Source: Clostridium sp031626875 (GTDB lineage Bacteria; Bacillota; Clostridia; Clostridiales; Clostridiaceae). Taken from it: DNA of 64,000 nt. The notes under the pieces were generated by a model, which was given only the letters and a program-made list of their open reading frames with translations, did not search any database and was not told the origin of the DNA. The position numbers and the translations under genes were made by a program. Location: positions 1 to 64,000 of the forward strand of contig NZ_JANDMF010000005.1 of assembly GCF_031626875.1 (NCBI RefSeq), written 5' to 3'. The first letter of the stretch is position 1. Each line of letters opens with the position of its first letter. This document shows positions 42,161 to 51,013 of this stretch, piece by piece.

Positions 42161-42388
42161 TTAGATTATCTCTACTACTACTTTTTTTGCTTCCTTTATT
42201 GCAGCAGCCTTTACTACTGTTCTAATAGCCTTAGCTATTCTACCTTGTTTTCCTATAACTTTACCCACATCTTCTTGATTAACTTTAAGCTCCAAAAGGA
42301 TAGAATCCTCTTGAACCACTTCATTAACATAAACATCTTCTGGTTTATCAACAATGGATTTAGCTATTAGCTCAACTAATTCTTTCAT
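42161..42388 (-). CDS. khpA: KH-domain RNA-binding protein KhpA (YlqC)
   Basis: KhpA is a small single-KH RNA chaperone that pairs with KhpB (Jag/EloR) and affects cell elongation and sRNA-mRNA interactions in Gram-positives. The 75-residue product has the GxxG loop in GKVIGKQGRIAKAIRTVV. The ATG at 42388 gives the standard N-terminus, and an in-frame stop lies upstream. The only good SD, GGAGGTG (42423-42429), is 34 nt away; a hairpin at 42396-42418 can bring it near the start. Confidence 0.95.
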   Translation of the reverse strand: MKELVELIAKSIVDKPEDVYVNEVVQEDSILLELKVNQEDVGKVIGKQGRIAKAIRTVVKAAAIKEAKKVVVEII

Positions 42389-42395
42389 ATAGTGT

Positions 42396-42429
42396 CTGTA
42401 AACAAAATCAGTTTACAGTATTCACCTCC
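42396..42429 (-). promoter_or_regulatory. Hairpin between the SD and the start codon of khpA
   Basis: The SD GGAGGUG (42423-42429) is followed by CUGUAAAC (42411-42418), a 7-nt loop and GUUUACAG (42396-42403), an 8-bp perfect stem. Linear spacing to the AUG is 34 nt; with the 23-nt hairpin folded out it is about 11 nt, near the functional range. Confidence 0.65.
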
Positions 42430-42434
42430 AAAAA

Positions 42435-42680
42435 TTACTTGTTAAGGCCTGCTTGGTCAAAAAGTCTCTTAACTACATCTGTAGGTTGAGCACCTTTCTT
42501 TAACCATTCAGTAGCTTTTTCTTCGTTAACCTTAAATTCTACTGGTTTAACGATTGGATTATAATATCCAATTTCTTCTACAAATCTTCCATCTCTTGGA
42601 CTTCTTGAATCTGCAACTACTATTCTATAGAAAGGAGCTTTCTTAGCACCCATTCTTCTAAGTCTTATCTTTACTGCCAT
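42435..42680 (-). CDS. rpsP: Small ribosomal subunit protein bS16
   Basis: bS16 stabilises the 5' domain of 16S rRNA. The 81-residue product has VKIRLRRMGAKKAPFYRIVVADSR at its N-terminus (quoted in part: RRMGAKKAPFYRIVV) and RDGRFVEEIGYYNP. AAGGAGGTG precedes the ATG. It lies 34 bp after ffh and before khpA, the standard order. Confidence 0.99.
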   Translation of the reverse strand: MAVKIRLRRMGAKKAPFYRIVVADSRSPRDGRFVEEIGYYNPIVKPVEFKVNEEKATEWLKKGAQPTDVVKRLFDQAGLNK

Positions 42681-42714
42681 GTTTATTTCACCTCCTTCAA
42701 AGGTATCTATATAT

Positions 42715-44079
42715 TTAACTCATGAAAGGCATTTTGCCAAACAGTCCTTTTTTAGACTTTTTAGTGAATGACTTCATTTGCTTCATACTCTTCTTTGTCA
42801 TTTCATAACTTTTAATAACTTTATTAACTTCTTGTATTGTAGTCCCTGCTCCTAATGCAATTCTCTTCTTTCTTGAAGAAGACCCTATTACAAGTGATGG
42901 ATTTCTTCTCTCTTTTAGTGTCATAGAATAAATGATAGCTTCCATCTTATCCATTTGCTTTTGGCCTTTTTCTAAATTTGCTTCACCTAATGCACTAGTG
43001 TCTAAACCCGGCATACTAGGCATCATCTCTAGAAGCTTATTCAAAGGTCCTAGCTTTTTCATTTGAGACATCATTGTAAGATAATCTTCAAAATTAAGTT
43101 CTGAGCCCATCATCTTTTTAGCTAAGTCTCCAGCTTCTTTTTCATCTATAGCTTCTTGAGCCTTTTCTATTAAAGACAATACATCTCCCATACCCAAAAT
43201 TCTTGAAGCCATCCTATCTGGATGAAACACCTCAAAATCATTCATCTTTTCACCAACACCAGCAAATTTTATTGGTTTTTCAGTAATGCTCCTTATAGAT
43301 AAAGCTGCACCACCTCTTGTATCTCCATCAAGCTTAGTTAAGATAACACCTGAAACATCAAGTTCATTATTAAAACTTTCTGCAACATTAACAGCATCTT
43401 GACCAGTCATTGAATCTACAACTAATAAAATTTCATTTGGACTTATAGCTTCCTTCACATCTTTAAGCTCTTGCATAAGTTCTTCATCAATATGAAGTCT
43501 ACCGGCAGTATCAATAATAATAACATTATTGCCATCTTCTCTACCTTGTTTAATAGCAGATTTTGCTATATCCACTGGTGATATTTTATCTCCCATAGCA
43601 AATACAGGAACCTCTATTTGCTTACCAACAACTTGTAATTGTTTAATAGCTGCTGGTCTATATATATCACAAGCTACAAGCAAAGGTTTTTTGTTGTTTT
43701 TTCTAAGTTCCAATGCAAGTTTACCACACATTGTAGTCTTACCTGCACCTTGAAGTCCTACCAGCATAATCACTGTAGGTCCTGTACTGGCATAGTTAAT
43801 TTTACTTTCACTTCCACCCATAAGATTGGTAAGTTCATCATTAACTATCTTAACTACCTGTTGCCCAGGAGTTAAGCTTTGTAAAACTTCTTCTCCAACA
43901 CATTTACTACTAACATTTGAAACAAAACTCTTAACCACTTTATAGTTAACATCAGCTTCTAATAATGCTAGCTTAACTTCTCTCATAGCCTCTTTAATAT
44001 CTTTTTCATTTAGCTTCCCTTTACCTCTTAATTTCTTAAGAGTTCCTTGAAGCTTTTCTGCTAATCCTTCAAAAGCCAT
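42715..44079 (-). CDS. ffh: Signal recognition particle protein Ffh
   Basis: Ffh binds 4.5S/6S RNA and signal sequences on nascent membrane proteins and docks with FtsY. The 454-residue product has the N domain, the G domain with GLQGAGKTT near residue 108, DTAGR and TKLDGDTRGGA, and the methionine-rich M domain (MMSQMKKLGPLNKLLEMMP). The ATG follows AGGAGG. ylxM lies 18 bp upstream and rpsP downstream. The SRP RNA gene is not in this window. Confidence 0.99.
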   Translation of the reverse strand: MAFEGLAEKLQGTLKKLRGKGKLNEKDIKEAMREVKLALLEADVNYKVVKSFVSNVSSKCVGEEVLQSLTPGQQVVKIVNDELTNLMGGSESKINYASTGPTVIMLVGLQGAGKTTMCGKLALELRKNNKKPLLVACDIYRPAAIKQLQVVGKQIEVPVFAMGDKISPVDIAKSAIKQGREDGNNVIIIDTAGRLHIDEELMQELKDVKEAISPNEILLVVDSMTGQDAVNVAESFNNELDVSGVILTKLDGDTRGGAALSIRSITEKPIKFAGVGEKMNDFEVFHPDRMASRILGMGDVLSLIEKAQEAIDEKEAGDLAKKMMGSELNFEDYLTMMSQMKKLGPLNKLLEMMPSMPGLDTSALGEANLEKGQKQMDKMEAIIYSMTLKERRNPSLVIGSSSRKKRIALGAGTTIQEVNKVIKSYEMTKKSMKQMKSFTKKSKKGLFGKMPFMS

Positions 44080-44097
44080 ACTAAACCTCCTAATTTA

Positions 44098-44427
44098 CTA
44101 TAAATCCTCTAATTCACTTTTTAAGATATCATATTCTTTATCATCTATAGAATGATTATCTCTCAAATTATCTAAGAAATCTATAATTTTATTTTCACGA
44201 TTCATACTCTTTTGAAGTAAGTTAAGTTTATTCTCATAAGATAAAAGCAACTTGTAACATCTTTTAATTAAATCATGTATAGCTTGACGGCTTGTGTTAT
44301 TCAGTTCAGCTATTTCAGCTAAGGATAAATCCTCGTTATAATATAACTCCATAATGTTACGTTGTTTTTCAGTTAATAGTGGACTGTAAAAGTCCATAAG
44401 TAATGAAATTTCGACCCTATCTTCCAT
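44098..44427 (-). CDS. ylxM: YlxM family DNA-binding protein
   Basis: The 109-residue helix-turn-helix protein of the UPF0122/YlxM family is nearly always linked to ffh, and the streptococcal homologue modulates SRP activity. The sigma-70 region 4-like segment LSLAEIAELNNTSRQAIHDL lies near residues 34-53. AAGGTGA precedes the ATG. Its promoter (44454-44482) has a -35 box inside the ftsY terminator. It probably heads the ylxM-ffh-rpsP-khpA transcript. Confidence 0.95.
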   Translation of the reverse strand: MEDRVEISLLMDFYSPLLTEKQRNIMELYYNEDLSLAEIAELNNTSRQAIHDLIKRCYKLLLSYENKLNLLQKSMNRENKIIDFLDNLRDNHSIDDKEYDILKSELEDL

Positions 44428-44453
44428 CCTTAATCACCTTACCCACAAAAGAG

Positions 44454-44482
44454 ATAATAACAAATTTTCAAAAGGGTGTCAA
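44454..44482 (-). promoter_or_regulatory. Promoter of the ylxM-ffh operon
   Basis: Minus strand: consensus TTGACA (44477-44482), a 17-bp spacer and TATTAT (44454-44459). The -35 hexamer lies within the 3' arm of the ftsY terminator hairpin (44475-44500). Confidence 0.7.
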
Positions 44483-44500
44483 GTATTTTTACTTAACACC
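44475..44500 (-). terminator. Terminator of ftsY
   Basis: GGTGTCAAGTA (44475-44485) pairs with TACTTAACACC (44490-44500): 11 bp, one G-U, 4-nt loop. CTTTTG follows on the minus strand. It lies 9 bp after the ftsY stop. Confidence 0.75.
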
Positions 44501-44509
44501 TTAAATTAT

Positions 44510-45421
44510 TTAAAATAATGCTTCCGCAAAGCTTTCTGCATCAAATTCTTGAAGGTCATCTACACTTTCACCTACACCTATATATCTTACAGGTATATTT
44601 AAAGTTTGTTTTATTGATATAACTACTCCACCCTTAGCTGTTCCATCAAGTTTAGTTAGAATTATGCCGTCTATAGGACAAGCTTCCATAAACTGCTTAG
44701 CTTGTATTACTGCATTTTGTCCTGTTGTTCCATCTAAAACTAATAGTGTCTCTTTATTTTCTTCACCGTATTCCCTATCAATTATTCTGTTTATCTTAGC
44801 TAACTCATTCATAAGATTTTTCTTATTGTGAAGCCTACCTGCTGTATCACAAATAAGCAAATCTACATTTCTAGCCTTTGCTGCTTGAATCCCATCAAAA
44901 ACAACTGCAGCTGGATCTGACCCCTCTTCATGTTTAACTATATCAACCCCAGCTCTCTTACTCCAAATATCTAATTGATCTATAGCTGCTGCTCTAAAAG
45001 TATCTGCTGCTGCTAGTAATACCTTTTTACCTTCAGCCTTGTTTTTTGCAGCTAACTTTCCTATCGAAGTAGTTTTGCCAACACCATTAACTCCAATTAC
45101 TAAAAGTACTTTCTTTTGAATTCTATCTTCTTCTCTATCATCACCTTCAAGCATCATTTCCTTAATAACAGTTTTTAATGCAGGAACAACTAATTCTGTG
45201 TCATTTATTTTTTCTTTTCTTATCTTAGCTTTTAGTCTTTCTATAATCTCCATAGTAGTATCCATACCTATATCAGATGTTATAAGTATTTCTTCTAATT
45301 CTTCATATAAATCATCATCTATTGTAACAGCAAGTTTAAGAGCTTCATTAATTTTATCTGTTAATCCATCTCTCGTTTTTGCTAATCCAGATTTTAGTTT
45401 ATCAAATAAGTTCCCAAACAT
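44510..45421 (-). CDS. ftsY: Signal recognition particle receptor FtsY
   Basis: FtsY is the SRP receptor GTPase at the membrane. The 303-residue product has only the N and G domains, without the long acidic A domain of E. coli, as usual in Firmicutes. Motifs are GVNGVGKTTSIGKLA near residue 110, DTAGRLHNKKNLM and TKLDGTAKGG. An AGGAGG-like SD precedes the ATG. It lies 11 bp after smc, a conserved pair, and ends at its own terminator. Confidence 0.99.
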   Translation of the reverse strand: MFGNLFDKLKSGLAKTRDGLTDKINEALKLAVTIDDDLYEELEEILITSDIGMDTTMEIIERLKAKIRKEKINDTELVVPALKTVIKEMMLEGDDREEDRIQKKVLLVIGVNGVGKTTSIGKLAAKNKAEGKKVLLAAADTFRAAAIDQLDIWSKRAGVDIVKHEEGSDPAAVVFDGIQAAKARNVDLLICDTAGRLHNKKNLMNELAKINRIIDREYGEENKETLLVLDGTTGQNAVIQAKQFMEACPIDGIILTKLDGTAKGGVVISIKQTLNIPVRYIGVGESVDDLQEFDAESFAEALF

Positions 45422-45432
45422 AAATTTCCCTC

Positions 45433-48400
45433 CTAATTTTCACTTAAGTCAACTGAGACCACCTTTGAAACTCCTTTTTCCTCCATAGTAACACCATACA
45501 TTACATCACAAGCTTCCATTGTTCCTTTTCTATGAGTAATAACTATGAACTGAGTTAAATTGGAAAATTCCTTTAAAAATTCTGCATATCTATATACATT
45601 TGCATCATCTAAAGCTGCTTCTATTTCATCTAGAATACAGAAAGGTGTTGGTTTCATTTTTAAAATTGCAAATAATAAAGCAATAGCTGATAATACCTTT
45701 TCTCCTCCAGACATAAGATTTATATTTTGCAGTTTTTTCCCAGGTGGTTCAACATTAATATCTATATTTGCAGTAAGTTCATCACCTTCTGATAATATAA
45801 GTTCAGCGCTTCCACCTTTAAATAACTCTTTGAAAGTTTCATCAAAATTTCTATTAAGTATTTTGAAATTATCTTTAAACATAATTTTCATTTTCGAAGT
45901 CATCTCATCAATAACCTCTAAAAGTTCTCCTTTTGCCAGCTCTAAGTCTTTTTCTTGAGATGACATAAATTCATACTTTTCTTTTATTTCTTCATATTCT
46001 TCAATAGCTGCTAGATTAACTATACCTAAAGCAGTTACTTTTCTTTTTAAATTTCCAATATCCTCTTTAAATTTATTAACATCAGGTACATCTATAGCTA
46101 TTTCCTGAGCTTCTGCTAGAGTAAGGTTTAGTTCTTCATTCAACTTTATATAAAGATTATCTTTTTCCATTCCACTCTTTTCTTTTTGGAATTCTTTTTT
46201 ATTAAGTTCTCCTTCTTCCTTATTTATTATAACTAAGGATTCATTAATTAAACTATCTTTTTTTCTAAAGTCTTCCTTAAACTTCTCTTTCTGCAATTCA
46301 TCTTCTTTAAATAATCCTTCTAATTCCACAATTCTTTTTTCAATTAAATTTATATCCTCTGTTTTTGCAAGTATTTTTCCATCTAGTTCATTAACATTTT
46401 CTTTATTTTCTTTATTTTCTTCATCCATGGTTGAAATCTTTAAATTATTTTCATTTATTTCAAAATCAATCCTTAGAACTTCATTTTTCTTGCTCAATAT
46501 CATTTCATCTAACGAGGCTTTGTTCACCTTTAAATCTGTTAATACTTCACGAGCTTCATTAATTTTATCCCTTGAATTAATTAAAGTCATATCAAGCTCA
46601 AGAATTTTATCCTTGTTAGAATTTTTTTGCTCATCTAAATAAGTTAATTCTTTTTCTTTTTCATCCAAAGAAATATTTAATCTTTTTATTTCTTCTTCAT
46701 TTCTATTAACTTCCCCATTAGATAATTGAATACTATGAGTAAGTTTATCTATCTCATTTTTAAGAACCTTTACTTCACTTTCAACTTTCGCTATTTCAAC
46801 ATTTTTAAAATGAACCTCATCTCTACTATTCAAAATCTCTTCATCTAAATTTTTAAGACTTGTCTTAAGAGCTTCAATTTCATTAAGTTCTTTTGTTAAC
46901 TCAAGCTTTTTAGTCTCTAGGTTTTGTCCTAAAATTTCAATCTCTCTTTTTCTTCCTAGTATGTTTGCATTTCTAGTATTTATACTACCACCAGTTAATG
47001 CTCCACCTGGAGCTATTATTTCTCCATGTAACGTAACTATTCTATAACTATTATTTCCTCGTTTTGAAATAGCTAAAGCAGCATCCATATCTGTGCAAAC
47101 TATAGTTCTCCCCAAAAGATTGTTAATAGCCTTTTCATACTTTTCTTTAAACTCTATTATTTCAGCTGCTATCCCTATAAATCCATTCATAGATTTTATA
47201 GAATTATCTAATTGTAACTTATTACCTTTAATATTATTCAAAGGCAAGAAGGTAGCTCTCCCTAAGTTATTTTTCTTTAGATAATTAATAAGTTCTTTAG
47301 CTATTTTATCATTATCTGTTATAACATTTGAAATTCCTGCACCTAAAGCAATTTCTACAGCTGTTTCATATTCTTTTTCAACCTTAAATACTTCCCCAAC
47401 TACTTTTGTTCCATTTGCTTCTGGCATAAATCCTTCACTAATTTTCTCCATTAATGTTTTTACTGATCTATTGTACCCTTCATAATGTTTTTCTAAATTA
47501 GTTAGGATATTTTTATTTGCTTCTATCTCATTAATGGTTTTGTTTAAAGCTCTAATTTCTCCATCTTTTCTTGTAATTTTACCACTTAAACTAGCTATTT
47601 CTTTTTTCTTTTCTATTATTAATTCTTCAATATCTTTAACATCATTTCTATTTTTCTCAAGATTTTCTTTAAGACTCTCTAGCGTAGCCACATTAATTTT
47701 AATATTTCCTTCTGTTGATATTAATGATGTTTTAGCCAGTTCTATTTTTTCTTGTTTTATTTTCAAATCATTATTTATAAGTGTTATAGAATTGCTAATT
47801 TCAGAATGCGCTCTTAAAAGTTCAAATTCACTATCCTTTAATTTTTTAATTTCACTTTCAATTTCAGAAATTTTGTCTATTGATCCTTTATTGTTTTCTT
47901 CATTTTCTTTAATTTCTTCCATTTTAGCCTTTTGTTCTTCTTGCTTTAAAGATAATTCTATATTAGCATTTCCTTTGTCTTCTTCAAGTTTTATAATTTT
48001 ATTTTTTATGTCCTCTATGGCTACACAATTTTTTTCAATTATACCTTTTAAATTTTTAATTCTTTCCTTATATATTTCTATATCATTTGAGATTTGAGAT
48101 ATCTCATCTTTTCTTTCATAATACTCTGATTTTTCTCTTGAAGCTTTCTTTTCTAAATTTTCAATAGCTTCTTCTAAAGCTCTTAATTTTTCTTTTTCTT
48201 CTGCCAATTCATTTTTCTTTTTCTTTAAACTTTCTTCACCATTAAGAACCTCTTCAGTATAATCATTTAAAACCTCTTCTATTTGTCTAATATTATGAAC
48301 CAATATAGATACTTCTTTTTCTCTAAGTTCATCTGAAATTTCTTTATATTTCAGAGCTTTCTCTCTCTCAATTCTTAATGGTTCTATCCTCTCTTCATAA

Positions 48401-48990
48401 GTAGATATAATATCTCTTATTCTAACTAAATTCTCATCTGTATTTGATAATTTCTTTTCAGCTTCTTCTTTTCTAGACTTATATTTAACTATCCCAGCTG
48501 CCTCTTCAAGAAGAGCCCTTCTTTCTTCAGGCTTTCCACTTAATATAGCTTCAATTTTACCTTGTCCAATTAAAGAATACCCTTCTTTACCTATCCCTGT
48601 ATCCATGAACAATTGAGTAACATCTTTTAACCTACACTTTGTACCATTTATCAAATATTCAGCTTCTCCAGACCTAAATATTCTTCTAGAAACGGTTACT
48701 TCATTGTATTCAGTCGAAAGAGCTCCATCTTGATTATCTAAGGTTAATGATACTTGTGCTAACCCCACAGGTTTTCTAAATTGAGTACCTGCAAAGATAA
48801 CATCTTCCATCTTTCCCCCTCTTAGAGTCTTTACACTTTGTTCTCCCAAAACCCATCTAACAGAATCGGATATATTACTTTTCCCACTTCCATTAGGTCC
48901 TACGACTGCTGTTACACCTTTTTTAAATTTTAGTTCTGTTTTATCTGCAAAGGACTTGAACCCTCTTATTTCAAGAGACTTTAAAAACAA
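45433..48990 (-). CDS. smc: Chromosome partition protein Smc
   Basis: Smc is the ATPase of the SMC-ScpAB condensin that loops and resolves bacterial chromosomes. The 1185-residue product has Walker A GPNGSGKSN at 31-39, two long coiled coils (about 165-500 and 670-1000), a hinge between them (about 510-660, containing GAGISNVITDN and GGALTGGS), the signature LMSGGEKVLSAIALLFA, and Walker B FCILDEIEAALDD. The start is TTG at 48990 with AAGGAG 9-10 nt upstream; that SD is packed against the stop codon of the 31-residue ORF before it. ftsY follows. Confidence 0.98.
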   Translation of the reverse strand: MFLKSLEIRGFKSFADKTELKFKKGVTAVVGPNGSGKSNISDSVRWVLGEQSVKTLRGGKMEDVIFAGTQFRKPVGLAQVSLTLDNQDGALSTEYNEVTVSRRIFRSGEAEYLINGTKCRLKDVTQLFMDTGIGKEGYSLIGQGKIEAILSGKPEERRALLEEAAGIVKYKSRKEEAEKKLSNTDENLVRIRDIISTYEERIEPLRIEREKALKYKEISDELREKEVSILVHNIRQIEEVLNDYTEEVLNGEESLKKKKNELAEEKEKLRALEEAIENLEKKASREKSEYYERKDEISQISNDIEIYKERIKNLKGIIEKNCVAIEDIKNKIIKLEEDKGNANIELSLKQEEQKAKMEEIKENEENNKGSIDKISEIESEIKKLKDSEFELLRAHSEISNSITLINNDLKIKQEKIELAKTSLISTEGNIKINVATLESLKENLEKNRNDVKDIEELIIEKKKEIASLSGKITRKDGEIRALNKTINEIEANKNILTNLEKHYEGYNRSVKTLMEKISEGFMPEANGTKVVGEVFKVEKEYETAVEIALGAGISNVITDNDKIAKELINYLKKNNLGRATFLPLNNIKGNKLQLDNSIKSMNGFIGIAAEIIEFKEKYEKAINNLLGRTIVCTDMDAALAISKRGNNSYRIVTLHGEIIAPGGALTGGSINTRNANILGRKREIEILGQNLETKKLELTKELNEIEALKTSLKNLDEEILNSRDEVHFKNVEIAKVESEVKVLKNEIDKLTHSIQLSNGEVNRNEEEIKRLNISLDEKEKELTYLDEQKNSNKDKILELDMTLINSRDKINEAREVLTDLKVNKASLDEMILSKKNEVLRIDFEINENNLKISTMDEENKENKENVNELDGKILAKTEDINLIEKRIVELEGLFKEDELQKEKFKEDFRKKDSLINESLVIINKEEGELNKKEFQKEKSGMEKDNLYIKLNEELNLTLAEAQEIAIDVPDVNKFKEDIGNLKRKVTALGIVNLAAIEEYEEIKEKYEFMSSQEKDLELAKGELLEVIDEMTSKMKIMFKDNFKILNRNFDETFKELFKGGSAELILSEGDELTANIDINVEPPGKKLQNINLMSGGEKVLSAIALLFAILKMKPTPFCILDEIEAALDDANVYRYAEFLKEFSNLTQFIVITHRKGTMEACDVMYGVTMEEKGVSKVVSVDLSEN

Positions 48991-49006
48991 TCTATTCCAC
49001 TCCTTA

Positions 49007-49102
49007 TTATCTAAATATAGCTGGAATTAATCCAGCAATAAAAATAATTACCATAATTATAGTTATTATGTACATTACCTTTTGTCTTGTTTGCTTTTTC
49101 AT
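49007..49102 (-). CDS. 31-residue single-pass membrane protein, DUF4044-like
   Basis: I do not know its function. The frame opens at the ATG at 49102, behind AAGGAGTTGTTAGG, and encodes 31 residues: a basic N-terminus (MKKQTRQKV), one hydrophobic helix (about residues 10-26, IITIIMVIIFIAG) and a short LIPAIFR end. Size and layout resemble the small DUF4044 proteins of Firmicutes, but that is a resemblance, not a confirmed match. Its stop is one base from the smc SD, so it should share the smc transcript and possibly couple to it. The basic-in topology would leave the C-terminus outside. Confidence 0.75.
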   Translation of the reverse strand: MKKQTRQKVMYIITIIMVIIFIAGLIPAIFR

Positions 49103-49181
49103 CCTAACAACTCCTTTTCAAACTTAAGTTTATAGTAAAAACTCAATAATTTCAATATCCTCTATATTAGCTATTCAAAAA

Positions 49182-49218
49182 GACTACTTCTGCATAAAAT
49201 ATACAATTCGAAGTAGTC
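49182..49218 (-). terminator. Terminator of the rnc-radical SAM pair
   Basis: GACTACTTC (49182-49190) pairs perfectly with GAAGTAGTC (49210-49218) across a 19-nt loop. TTTTTGAATAG follows on the minus strand. Confidence 0.75.
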
Positions 49219-49234
49219 CATTAGAATATTATAT

Positions 49235-50242
49235 TTACTCTTCTTTTTCAACTATAATATTTCCTCTATCTATATCATCTCTGATAAAAACTTTTAATTT
49301 ATAGCCTTCAGCCTCTAATTTTTTAAAATAAAACTTTTTGTTTGTATAAAGCTTGCTTAAATCTTTTCCATTAATTTTTATAATTCCTTTATAATGGTCT
49401 TTTAATTTATTACGAACTTCATCTGCCAATATACTTCCTTCTACCAATTCTCTAAAAGCAGGATGAAAAGGTCCAGCTACAACATCTTTGCCTTCAGCTA
49501 TCTCATCAGTTGGTTGAAGTCCTATTCTAATCACATTAATTCCCGCACCTATATACAATTTATATATTTTTTTGCATATCTCTACAGCCTCTTCTAAAGA
49601 GTATGGTATGTAATCTCCTCTTTTGTACATAATCTCCATCGGAGTATCTTTTATCACCAAAGAAGGATATATTCTACATATGTCTGGTTTCATGTTTATA
49701 GATTTCTTTGCCGTATCTAAATCAATTTCAAAACTGTCTTTTGGAAGTCCAGGCATAATCTGATGACCAAGAATCATCCCATATTCTTTAATTAATTTAG
49801 AAGCATTTTGCACATCTATTGTTGTATGCCCTCTTCCTGAAGCTATAAGCACAGATTCATCTAATGATTGAACTCCCAATTCTATAATATCTACACTATA
49901 CTCCCTTAGATATGATAATATATAATCGCTTATATAATCTGGCCTTGTTGACATTCTTATTTTATCTATAAGCCCTTTATCCTTATATTCCTTCGCAACT
50001 TTTAACAATTCCCTTTGTTTCTCTTCTTTTATCCCTGTAAAAGTACCACCAAAAAACGAAATTTCAATTGTAGAATTTTCTCGGCTTATAGTCTTTAAAT
50101 ATTCCTCAACCGTTTTTTTTACTGTCTCTGCCGTTACTTTTTCATTAGAACCTGTTATTCTATCTTGATTGCAAAAAACACAATCATGAGGACACCCTTC
50201 ATGAGGAACAAAGATTGGTATAATATAATAATTTTTACTCAT
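49235..50242 (-). CDS. Elp3-like radical SAM protein
   Basis: The 335-residue protein has the radical SAM cluster motif CPHDCVFC (cysteines 17, 21, 24), the SAM-binding ISFFGGTFTG, and downstream STRPDYISDY and IELGVQSLDESVL, as in the Elp3/YhcC-like group. It lacks the GNAT acetyltransferase domain of full Elp3. A tRNA or rRNA modification role is likely by family but unproven. The ATG at 50242 has GGAGG 6 nt upstream and overlaps the rnc 3' end by 8 bp, so it is co-expressed with rnc; this rnc-smc neighbourhood is clostridial. Confidence 0.88.
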   Translation of the reverse strand: MSKNYYIIPIFVPHEGCPHDCVFCNQDRITGSNEKVTAETVKKTVEEYLKTISRENSTIEISFFGGTFTGIKEEKQRELLKVAKEYKDKGLIDKIRMSTRPDYISDYILSYLREYSVDIIELGVQSLDESVLIASGRGHTTIDVQNASKLIKEYGMILGHQIMPGLPKDSFEIDLDTAKKSINMKPDICRIYPSLVIKDTPMEIMYKRGDYIPYSLEEAVEICKKIYKLYIGAGINVIRIGLQPTDEIAEGKDVVAGPFHPAFRELVEGSILADEVRNKLKDHYKGIIKINGKDLSKLYTNKKFYFKKLEAEGYKLKVFIRDDIDRGNIIVEKEE

Positions 50243-50933
50243 CAATTACCTCCAATTTTATAAGAGCTTCTTTTGCTGCACTTTGTTCGGCTTCCTTTTT
50301 ACTAAGGCCTGAACCTTTTCCCATCTCTTTATTATCCACTAAAACACTTACAAAAAATCTTCTATTATGAGGTGGCCCTTCATATTTTATAAGATCATAA
50401 TTAATATTAACTTCACCATTTATCTGTAAATGTTCTTGAAGTTTTGTTTTAAAGTCTAATATTATTTTATTTTTAATAGCCTTGTTTATTATATCTTTAA
50501 ACTCTTTTAGAATGAACGTTTTAGCTTCTTCAATTCCTTTATCTAGATATATAGCTGCTATAACAGCCTCAACCGCATCAGCTTGGATTGACGTTCTCTC
50601 TCTTCCTCCCGTCATTTCTTCTCCTTTGCTCATTCTAATAAATTTACCCAAATTTATTTTTTTAGCTACATTGTAAAGTGAATTTTCACATACTATTAAA
50701 CTTCTTAATTTAGTAAGTTCTCCTTCTGCCTTGCTTTTATAATTAGTAAATAAGTATTCTGTAATACATAATTGCAAAACAGAATCCCCTAAAAATTCAA
50801 GTCTCTCATTATAATAGCCATCTTTAAATTGTTTTGCATAAGAACTATGTGTTAATGCAGTCTTAATTAAGCTATCATCTTTAAACTTAACTCCAACCGC
50901 CTCTTCCACCATAGTCAAATTAAAATTTTTCAT
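50235..50933 (-). CDS. rnc: Ribonuclease III
   Basis: RNase III cuts double-stranded RNA in rRNA precursors and mRNA hairpins. The 232-residue product has the catalytic helix ERLEFLGDS (43-51), the second acidic site DAVEAVIAAIYLD near residue 118, and a C-terminal dsRNA-binding domain ending GLSKKEAEQSAAKEAL. AGAGGAG precedes the ATG. The leader just upstream contains a 21-bp interrupted stem (50952-51001) that would suit RNase III itself. It overlaps the radical SAM gene by 8 bp. Confidence 0.98.
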   Translation of the reverse strand: MKNFNLTMVEEAVGVKFKDDSLIKTALTHSSYAKQFKDGYYNERLEFLGDSVLQLCITEYLFTNYKSKAEGELTKLRSLIVCENSLYNVAKKINLGKFIRMSKGEEMTGGRERTSIQADAVEAVIAAIYLDKGIEEAKTFILKEFKDIINKAIKNKIILDFKTKLQEHLQINGEVNINYDLIKYEGPPHNRRFFVSVLVDNKEMGKGSGLSKKEAEQSAAKEALIKLEVIDE

Positions 50934-50951
50934 CTACTACGCTCCTCTAAA

Positions 50952-51001
50952 AGTTTATTCTTCAATTTTTAGAGTTTTTCTAATAAATTCAAGAATAAAC
51001 T
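50952..51001 (-). promoter_or_regulatory. Long hairpin in the rnc leader, candidate RNase III site
   Basis: On the minus strand AGUUUAUUCUU pairs with AAGAAUAAACU (11 bp). A G-G mismatch follows, then AAUUU with AAAUU, a bulged A, and UUAGA with UCUAA around an AAAAC loop: 21 pairs in a 50-nt element. It lies 18 nt before the rnc ATG, just upstream of the SD. Confidence 0.6.
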
Positions 51002-51013
51002 AAACAAAATTAA

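Noticed and set aside
47534..48097. 187-codon plus-strand open frame inside smc
   Set aside because: It mirrors the Lys/Glu-rich coiled coil, which reads as Ser/Leu/Phe-rich sequence on the other strand. There is no SD and no known family.
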